A stretch of 64,000 nucleotides of DNA from Pseudomonas duriflava (GTDB taxonomy: Bacteria > Pseudomonadota > Gammaproteobacteria > Pseudomonadales > Pseudomonadaceae). Positions 58,567 through 64,000 of this stretch are shown here, piece after piece. A program made the translations under genes and the position numbers. Within the stretch, counting starts at the first letter, position 1; each line of letters opens with the position of its first letter. The notes under the pieces were generated by a model. The model did not search any database, was not told where the DNA came from, and worked only from the letters and a program-made list of their open reading frames with translations. The DNA is taken from the NCBI RefSeq assembly GCF_007830155.1, contig NZ_VLKY01000012.1, positions 124,001 to 188,000 on the forward strand, read 5' to 3'.

Positions 58567-59652
58567 TTATGCGGGAGGCAGGTATTCTACAACCTCGAGG
58601 TCGAAGCCGGATATGGCATTAAACTTCATTGGTGAACTGAGCAGACGAAGCTTACGCACTCCCAAGTCACGCAGGATCTGCGAACCCGCGCCTACGGTAC
58701 TGTAAGTGCTTTGCGGTTTAGGTCTGCTGGCCGGCTCACGCAGGTGCGCCAGTAGATCATCCCCAGCCAGTGAATGCCCTAGCAGCAGCACGACACCACT
58801 GCCCGCTTCCGCCACCTTGGTCATGGCGGCCCGCAAGCTCCAGCGGCCCTCCTGGCTAACCATGAGCAGGTCACGCAGCGGATCCATGTTGTGCACGCGC
58901 ACCAAGGTCGGCTCATCGTGCTTGATGGCACCCAGCGTTAATGCCAGATGCACGTCGCCCTCGACCTCATCACGATAGGTCACGAGATTAAAGCGTCCCA
59001 GCTCGGTCTCCAAGGGTTGCTCGTCGATCCGCTGGACGGTGTGCTCGTGCATGAGTCGGTAATGGATCAGATCGGCAATGGTCCCGATTTTAAGACCATG
59101 TGTTTCGGCAAACGCCTCTAATTCCGGACGGCGCGCCATGCTGCCATCATCGTTCATGACTTCGCAGATTACCCCGGTCGGCTCGAAGCCGGCCAGACGT
59201 GCCAGGTCACATGCAGCCTCGGTATGGCCAGCCCGGGCCAATACACCACCTGGCTGGGCCATCAAGGGGAAAATATGGCCAGGGCTGACGATATCCGCAG
59301 CCACCGCATTTTTCGCCGCGGCCGCCTGAACGGTGCGAGCTCGGTCCGCGGCAGAAATACCCGTCGTGACGCCTTCCGCCGCCTCGATGGACACCGTGAA
59401 CTTGGTGCCGAACCCTGAGCCGTTACGGGCTGCCATCAAAGGCAGATTGAGCGTTTCGCAGCGCTCCCGGCTCATCGGCATGCAGATCAGGCCACGGGCA
59501 TACTTGGCCATAAAGTTGATGTGCTCGGCCGTCACGCATTCGGAGGCGACAATGATATCGCCCTCGTTCTCCCGGTCTTCGTCATCCATCAGGATGACCA
59601 TTTTGCCGGCACGCATGTCCTGGATAATGTCTTCAATACTGTTCAGTGCCAC
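58567..59652 (-). CDS. ribBA: DHBP synthase with degenerate GTP cyclohydrolase II domain
   Basis: 361 residues. N-terminal DHBP synthase: MVILMDDEDRENEGDI and GLICMPMS, THE-equivalent HTEAACDLA and EVMNDDGSMARR. The C-terminal half retains the RibA fold, but the zinc cysteines of HSECLTGD...RCDCG are replaced (VHNMDPLRDLL, no Cys). It should make only dihydroxybutanone phosphate, with the separate ribA doing the cyclohydrolase step. Confidence 0.94.
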   Translation of the reverse strand: MALNSIEDIIQDMRAGKMVILMDDEDRENEGDIIVASECVTAEHINFMAKYARGLICMPMSRERCETLNLPLMAARNGSGFGTKFTVSIEAAEGVTTGISAADRARTVQAAAAKNAVAADIVSPGHIFPLMAQPGGVLARAGHTEAACDLARLAGFEPTGVICEVMNDDGSMARRPELEAFAETHGLKIGTIADLIHYRLMHEHTVQRIDEQPLETELGRFNLVTYRDEVEGDVHLALTLGAIKHDEPTLVRVHNMDPLRDLLMVSQEGRWSLRAAMTKVAEAGSGVVLLLGHSLAGDDLLAHLREPASRPKPQSTYSTVGAGSQILRDLGVRKLRLLSSPMKFNAISGFDLEVVEYLPPA

Positions 59653-59671
59653 GAGGTCTTTCCTTCTACGC

Positions 59672-60334
59672 TCAGGATTTCAGATAGCCGTGTTCGGCTA
59701 GAAAATGTTCGGTGATACCACCCTGCTGAGGCTCGGCAGCTTTGTCGCCCATAAGCAGTCGCTCCAGATAGCGCGCTAGCAGATCTACCTCAAGATTGAC
59801 CCGACGCCCCGGCCGGTACTCGGCCATAATGGTTTCGGCGAGCGTGTGCGGCACGATGGTTAGCTCGAATTCAGCCCCATTAACGGCGTTGACCGTAAGG
59901 CTGGTGCCATCAACGGTAATCGAGCCTTTGAGAGCAATGTAGCGCGCCAGCTCACGCGGCGCCTGGATACGAAACTGCACGGCCCGGGCATTGTCCTGAC
60001 GCGATACGACCTCACCCACGCCATCAACATGCCCACTGACCAGATGACCGCCCAAGCGGCTGGTGGGCATGAGCGCTTTTTCCAGATTAACCTGGGCGCC
60101 CGGTTTGAGATCGACAAATGCACTGCGCGCCAACGTCTCACGGCTCACATCAGCCCAGAAGCCATCGCCAGGAAGGTCCACGGCAGTAAGGCAGACACCA
60201 TTAACAGCAATACTGTCGCCCAGTTTCACGTCAGCAAGGTTCAACTTGCCGGTCTGCACATAGACCCGTACGTCGCCGCCTTTGGGAGTCAAGGCGGCCA
60301 CAGTGCCAATGGCTTCGATAATGCCGGTAAACAT
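59672..60334 (-). CDS. ribE: Riboflavin synthase alpha chain
   Basis: 220 residues made of two similar lumazine-binding domains. MFTGIIEAIGTVAAL, GDSIAVNGVCLTAVDL, and in the second half SITVDGTSLTVNAVNGAEFELTIVPHTL. It dismutates two lumazines into riboflavin. Follows ribD by 14 bases and precedes ribBA by 19. Confidence 0.97.
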   Translation of the reverse strand: MFTGIIEAIGTVAALTPKGGDVRVYVQTGKLNLADVKLGDSIAVNGVCLTAVDLPGDGFWADVSRETLARSAFVDLKPGAQVNLEKALMPTSRLGGHLVSGHVDGVGEVVSRQDNARAVQFRIQAPRELARYIALKGSITVDGTSLTVNAVNGAEFELTIVPHTLAETIMAEYRPGRRVNLEVDLLARYLERLLMGDKAAEPQQGGITEHFLAEHGYLKS

Positions 60335-60348
60335 GTGTACCTCGATAA

Positions 60349-61548
60349 TCAGGAAAAAGTAGGGGCTTGAGAAGAGATAGGCCGCGCTACGACATACCAG
60401 TCACGCCCGACGAGACGTGTCTGGACGATATCTAATTCGGCCGCCTCGCTCATGAGCGTTAAAGGCCAATCCAACAAGGGACGCGCCGTGGAGCCCATTA
60501 ATTTAGGAGCAATAAAGAAATGGTACTCGTCAACCAACCCCTGTCGGGCAAAGGCGCCAGCCAGTTGAGGGCCCGCCTCGACTAAAACCTCATTAACACC
60601 ACGCTCGGCCAGCAAAGCCAGCAATGCCTGTAGATCAACGTGCCCTTCTTTCTCGGGCAGTGTTAGCAACTCATGCCCCTGCAGGCTGTAATACTCGGCC
60701 TTGTCACTTAATAAGCTGGCAACAAGCGTCGGGCCTGCCTGAAAAAAGGCCGCACGAAGCGGTACACGGCGCTTACTGTCTACTACGACACGCAGCGGCG
60801 GACGTTTCAACGCCAAGGCTGTTTGCTCGGCGTCCAACTCCAGTTCGTCGCCGCGCACCGTAAGACGCGCCTCATCCATCAGGACGGTATCAGCGCCGGT
60901 CAGGACCACGCTCGACTGCGCACGTAGCCGTTGCACTTCGGCCCGAGCCGCTGGCCCGGTAATCCATTGGCTTTCGCCGCTAGCCATAGCGGTGCGACCA
61001 TCCAAACTCATCGCCAGCTTGATGCGCACAAAGGGCAACCCAGTGGTCATTCGCTTGACGAACCCGGGATTCAGGGTCCTCGCCTCTGCCTCCAGAACAC
61101 CGCAGACCACTTCAATACCGGCGTCAGCTAGCCGCTTGAGACCACGGCCAGCCACCTGGGGATTAGGGTCCTGCATGGCCGCGACCACACGCTTAACGCC
61201 AGCACGAACCAAGGCTTCGGCACAGGGTGGGGTCCGCCCAAAGTGACTGCAGGGCTCAAGTGTCACGTAGGCGGTGGCTCCCCGCGCCTGCTCACCCGCC
61301 TCACGTAAGGCATTCACCTCGGCATGCGGCTCGCCAGCGCGCACATGCCAGCCTTCGCCAATAACGGCATCGTCTTTGACGATTACGCACCCGACACGCG
61401 GGTTGGGATGAGTGGAATACAAGCCCAGCCGCGCCAGCTCAAGGGCACGTGCCATGTACGCCTCATCTTGCGGGGAATAATAATGCGAAGGCCCGTCGGC
61501 AAGGCTTGAATCAACAGCACCAAGGGGGGATGGATCAATATCAGGCAT
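60349..61548 (-). CDS. ribD: Bifunctional deaminase/reductase RibD
   Basis: 399 residues. The N-terminal zinc deaminase has PHAEVNAL (His/Glu) and TLEPCSHFGRTPPC (two Cys). The C-terminal reductase has RIKLAMSLDGRTA and LVEAGPQLAGAFARQGLVDEYHFF. It carries out two steps of riboflavin synthesis. A GAGG lies seven bases before the ATG, inside a hairpin; an FMN riboswitch is upstream. First gene of the ribD-ribE-ribBA-ribH-nusB-thiL-pgpA operon. Confidence 0.97.
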   Translation of the reverse strand: MPDIDPSPLGAVDSSLADGPSHYYSPQDEAYMARALELARLGLYSTHPNPRVGCVIVKDDAVIGEGWHVRAGEPHAEVNALREAGEQARGATAYVTLEPCSHFGRTPPCAEALVRAGVKRVVAAMQDPNPQVAGRGLKRLADAGIEVVCGVLEAEARTLNPGFVKRMTTGLPFVRIKLAMSLDGRTAMASGESQWITGPAARAEVQRLRAQSSVVLTGADTVLMDEARLTVRGDELELDAEQTALALKRPPLRVVVDSKRRVPLRAAFFQAGPTLVASLLSDKAEYYSLQGHELLTLPEKEGHVDLQALLALLAERGVNEVLVEAGPQLAGAFARQGLVDEYHFFIAPKLMGSTARPLLDWPLTLMSEAAELDIVQTRLVGRDWYVVARPISSQAPTFS

Positions 61549-61579
61549 GAAACGTCCTCATCAATGGAGTAAACGTTCC
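61549..61579 (-). promoter_or_regulatory. Hairpin holding the ribD ribosome binding site
   Basis: In the RNA GGAACGU pairs with ACGUUUC (one G-U) and CUC with GAG inside it. The GAG is part of the ribD GAGG site, and the hairpin ends at the start codon. It could be the sequestering arm of the FMN riboswitch. Confidence 0.5.
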
Positions 61580-61634
61580 AGGGCAAATAGTGCAAGACTG
61601 CATGTACGCACGAGGCGCACGCATAGGCAGAAGC

Positions 61635-61771
61635 ATCTTCTTTCATCCGGACTCTAACCGTCGGCTCTGGAATCGCACCAAATCTGCTGACCTCCGAACG
61701 ATTCGGAGCGCTCGCGGGCTTACCTTGGAAAGGCTTACCGCCGGTGGGGAATTTCACCCCGCCCTGAAGAC
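61635..61771 (-). promoter_or_regulatory. FMN riboswitch (RFN element)
   Basis: The minus strand shows the conserved core in order: TCTTCAGGGCGGGG, GTGAAATTCCC, ACCGGCGGTAAGCC, GCCCGCGAGCG, GGTCAGCAG, GATTCCAGAGCC, GACGGTTAGAGTCCGGATG and AAGAAGA. It lies about 90 bases upstream of ribD and should reduce expression of the ribD operon when FMN is plentiful. Whether control is translational or transcriptional is not settled, but the ribosome-site hairpin and lack of a clear terminator favour translation. Confidence 0.95.
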
Positions 61772-61778
61772 CTGACGG

Positions 61779-61808
61779 ACTATAGCGAAGTAGAGCGCCT
61801 GCCGACAA
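61779..61808 (-). promoter_or_regulatory. Promoter of the riboflavin operon
   Basis: On the minus strand TTGTCG, 18 bases, TATAGT. The predicted start is only a few bases before the riboswitch. The -35 lies within 40 bases of the nrdR stop, so the operon need not depend on nrdR transcription. Confidence 0.6.
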
Positions 61809-61845
61809 TGGCTGCTGGCCAGGTTCCGATCAATTACCGGCTTAA

Positions 61846-62310
61846 TCAGACTTTGCCAGGCCCGCGAGCCAGACGATCGATTTCCTCTCGAAACTCGGAC
61901 AGGTCCTGGAACTGCCGGTAGACAGACGCGAAACGAATAAACGCGACCTCATCGAGTTTGCGCAGCTCTTCCATCACCAGCTCACCCACAACGCGTGACT
62001 TGATTTCACGCTCGCCTGTGGCACGGAGTTTGTGCTTGATATAGGCAATGGCCTCCTCAAGACGCTCGATACTGACAGGTCGTTTTTCCAATGCCCGCTG
62101 CATGCCAGCCCGCAACTTTTCCTCGTCGAAGGGCTGTCGGGTGCCGTCCTGCTTGATCAGACGCGGCATAACAAGCTCGGCCGTTTCAAACGTCGTGAAA
62201 CGTTCTTGGCAGTTCAGGCACTCACGACGACGACGCACCTGTTCGCCCGCGGCGACCAGACGTGAATCGATGACCTTGGTGTCGTGGGCACCGCAAAAAG
62301 GACAATGCAT
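61846..62310 (-). CDS. nrdR: Transcriptional repressor NrdR
   Basis: 154 residues. N-terminal zinc ribbon [17 protein letters not shown] and [12 protein letters not shown], then the ATP-cone domain ([31 protein letters not shown]). Represses ribonucleotide reductase genes in response to ATP/dATP. Start ATG 62310; a frame from 62400 adds 30 unrelated residues. Confidence 0.97.
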   Translation of the reverse strand: MHCPFCGAHDTKVIDSRLVAAGEQVRRRRECLNCQERFTTFETAELVMPRLIKQDGTRQPFDEEKLRAGMQRALEKRPVSIERLEEAIAYIKHKLRATGEREIKSRVVGELVMEELRKLDEVAFIRFASVYRQFQDLSEFREEIDRLARGPGKV

Positions 62311-62493
62311 GAGCGGACGAGGCCAAAATGAACGGACCAACATGGTAGCGCATCCTGCTTCGGAAGGAACCTTGCGCGGGCCAGCGAATCGACAGAACAC
62401 GGTCGTATAACAGGGAAACGCTACCGCTCATGCTTCCCGCCAGCGCACCGTTATATAAGAATGCGCCGCCTACTGATTCCTGGAGCTGTTTTC

Positions 62494-62940
62494 ATGTCGT
62501 TGCGCCCGCTGTTGCCCCTGCTGTGTATCAGCCTGCTCGTCGCCTGTGCCGATAAGCCCGTCGCTCCGCCCGATCCGGCCCCGGAACCTCAGCCCGTTAG
62601 CGGTGCGCCTCGCCCTAGCAACCTGAACGAATTATCAGGCACCTTGCGTACGCCAGAAGGTGCCATCGCTCCGGGGGCTAAAGTAGAGATCGCTATGCTG
62701 GCCATCGATGGACAGGACAGGCCCCAACGCCTTCTGGCCAGCGAGACCCTTACGGGTAATGGCAAGGCTTTGGCGTTCCGCCTGCCCTTCAATCCCGAGA
62801 TTTTCCCTCGGGATGCTCGGGTTGAACTGCACGCTCGCGTCAGTCAGGGCGGCATGCTGGTGTGCTATCTCACCCCTGTCACGATCCGCCAACCTATGAC
62901 TCAGGTTTTGGGTGAGTTGGTATTGGATCAGAAACCATGA
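62494..62940 (+). CDS. YbaY family lipoprotein
   Basis: 148 residues. Signal peptide (LRPLLPLLCISLLVAC) with lipobox LVAC, a Pro-rich spacer, then a beta-rich YbaY domain (LNELSGTLRTPEGAIAPGAKVEIAMLAID; FRLPFNPEIFPRDARVELHARV). TGGAGCTG precedes the chosen ATG; an upstream ATG at 62461 adds 11 residues. Overlaps the next gene by four bases (ATGA). Function not established. Confidence 0.85.
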   Translation: MSLRPLLPLLCISLLVACADKPVAPPDPAPEPQPVSGAPRPSNLNELSGTLRTPEGAIAPGAKVEIAMLAIDGQDRPQRLLASETLTGNGKALAFRLPFNPEIFPRDARVELHARVSQGGMLVCYLTPVTIRQPMTQVLGELVLDQKP

Positions 62941-63596
62941 AAGCTCCGGCTCGTCTGCAAAGCGCGTTAAGCGATCTACTCGGCGATGCCCAACTCAGCG
63001 CTCAACGTCTACCGGACACAGGAATCGACCTCTGGCTGATCGACCCTGCCAACATGGATCGAGCCTTTTCACCAGAAGAGACCCAGCGCCTGCTTGAAGC
63101 CCCGCCCTATTGGTGCTTCTGCTGGGCCAGTGGCCTTGTATTGGCTCGCTGGCTGGCCGAGCGCCCGCACTGGACCGAAGGCAAACGCATTCTGGACTTT
63201 GGTACGGGGTCCGGTATCGCTGCCATTGCCGCCGTAAAAGGAGGTGCCGCCGAGGTAGTTGCATGCGATTGCGACCCGCTGGCTCTGGCTGCCAGCCGTG
63301 CCAACGCCGATCTGAATGCGGTCACACTAACATATTCAGAAGACTTTTTTGCCGAAACAGGCCGCTTCGATCTGATCATTGTTGCAGACGTACTCTATGA
63401 CCGCGCCAATCTACCGTTGCTGGATGCATTTCTCGCCAAGGGTAACGAGGTGCTGGTAGCCGATTCACGCATCAAGCACTTCGACCATGCCCGCTATAGC
63501 CATTTGGCTACCCTGGAAGCCTGCACGTGGCCAGACCTTGCCGAGCCGGCCGAATTCCGCCAAGTCAATCTCTACCATGCCTGCTCTCTTGAGTAA
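62937..63596 (+). CDS. Class I SAM methyltransferase, METTL20/ETFB-KMT-like
   Basis: 219 residues. Motif I ILDFGTGSGIAAIAAVKGGAAEV, then VACDCDPLALAASRANADLN and FDLIIVADVLYDRANLPLLDAFL. The PYWCFCWASGLVLARWL segment before motif I and the DVLYD motif resemble the METTL20 (ETF-beta lysine) family. A protein-lysine target is plausible but the substrate is not known. Coupled to the YbaY gene. Confidence 0.8.
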   Translation: MKAPARLQSALSDLLGDAQLSAQRLPDTGIDLWLIDPANMDRAFSPEETQRLLEAPPYWCFCWASGLVLARWLAERPHWTEGKRILDFGTGSGIAAIAAVKGGAAEVVACDCDPLALAASRANADLNAVTLTYSEDFFAETGRFDLIIVADVLYDRANLPLLDAFLAKGNEVLVADSRIKHFDHARYSHLATLEACTWPDLAEPAEFRQVNLYHACSLE

Positions 63597-63658
63597 GGGT
63601 TGTTTTTCCCTGTCGCGTCACCACGTATAGTTCATCTTTTACTTGCCCGAGTCTGCTC

Positions 63659-64000
63659 ATGAGCCAGGACACGTCTTATATCTTCGATGTCACCCTCGAC
63701 AATTTTGATCAGAAGGTGATCGAACAATCGTTTTCAACACCGGTATTAGTCGATTTCTGGGCCGAATGGTGCGCGCCCTGCAAAGTGCTCATGCCCCTGT
63801 TGGATAAAATCACCGAATCGTTTGGCGGTGCTCTGCACTTGGGCAAGCTTAACTGCGACGTCGAGCAGGAGCTGGTAATGCGCTTCGGCGTTCGCAGCCT
63901 GCCTACCGTCGTCCTGTTCAAGGATGGTCAGCCGGTAGACGGCTTCGCCGGCGCCCAGCCGGAATCCGCTATTCGCGCCCTCCTCGAGCCGCACGTCCAG
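63659..64000 (+). CDS. ybbN: Thioredoxin-domain co-chaperone YbbN/CnoX (partial)
   Basis: About 114 residues are seen; the gene continues past the window end. The thioredoxin domain VLVDFWAEWCAPCKVLMPLLDKI has a CAPC active-site-like pair, with LNCDVEQELVMRFGVRSLPTVVLFKDGQPVDGFAGAQPE. The start MSQDTSYIFDVTLDNFDQKVIEQS matches YbbN, in which TPR repeats follow the thioredoxin domain; those would lie beyond 64000. A -10-like TATAGT is at 63626. Confidence 0.88.
   Translation, partial: MSQDTSYIFDVTLDNFDQKVIEQSFSTPVLVDFWAEWCAPCKVLMPLLDKITESFGGALHLGKLNCDVEQELVMRFGVRSLPTVVLFKDGQPVDGFAGAQPESAIRALLEPHVQ

Overview
This window is a stretch of conserved chromosome from a gammaproteobacterium of the family Pseudomonadaceae, most likely Pseudomonas in the broad sense. 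I base this on protein identity recalled from memory (for example an 82-residue Hfq, and the RsgA, HflX, RibH and Psd N-termini) and on gene order. Runs such as miaA-hfq-hflX-hflK-hflC-hisZ-purA, motA-motB-rsgA-orn-queG, rhdA-psd-(PilZ-like)-fimX-serB and nrdR-ribD-ribE-ribBA-ribH-nusB-thiL-pgpA are typical of pseudomonads. I see no phage, insertion sequence, CRISPR array, toxin-antitoxin pair or island.

Layout. 1-6219 (minus): ribosomal operon rpsF-rpsR-DUF2232-rplI, an orphan receiver protein, then rlmB and rnr. 6220-6542: overlapping divergent promoters and a tRNA-Leu(CAG) gene. 6828-19768 (minus): purA, hisZ, hflC, hflK, hflX, hfq, miaA, mutL, amiB, tsaE, nnr (translation, quality control, repair and wall genes). 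19829-25512: queG (plus), orn and a membrane methyltransferase (minus), rsgA (plus), motA-motB (minus, behind a FliA-like promoter). 25602-33108 (plus): HDOD protein, rhodanese, psd, PilZ-like protein and fimX. 33148-37730: serB (minus), then an AhpA-type membrane protein overlapping a MORN-repeat/C13-peptidase lipoprotein (plus). 37844-45596: small-enzyme genes, ubiX-mpl, dedA, mtfA, an MscS channel, ppa, rlmE. 45862-50924: FAD dehydrogenase/TrmH pair and a hybrid histidine kinase. 51429-54575 (plus): xseB-ispA-dxs. 54620-62310 (minus): ribA, a retropepsin-like protease, and the nusB/thiL/pgpA-containing riboflavin operon behind an FMN riboswitch. 62494-64000 (plus): YbaY lipoprotein, a METTL20-like methyltransferase and the thioredoxin co-chaperone YbbN (cut by the window end).

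Gene relationships. Several clusters are tightly coupled by 1-base TGATG overlaps (hflK/hflC, nusB/thiL, FAD/TrmH) or 4-base ATGA overlaps (rnr/rlmB, mpl/ubiX, ribH/nusB, xseB/ispA, ybaY/methyltransferase). One arm of isoprenoid supply (ispA, dxs) and most of riboflavin synthesis lie side by side. Motility and surface behaviour are represented by motAB and by fimX with its PilZ-like neighbour.

No wholly new system stands out. The items best worth a second look are the MORN-C13 lipoprotein behind an AhpA protein with a cyclase-like C-terminus, the degenerate FimX that keeps an intact EAL tripeptide, a 119-base convergent overlap of mtfA and mscS, a start-site hairpin behind the FMN riboswitch, and minus-strand terminator-like hairpins in a 504-base gap.
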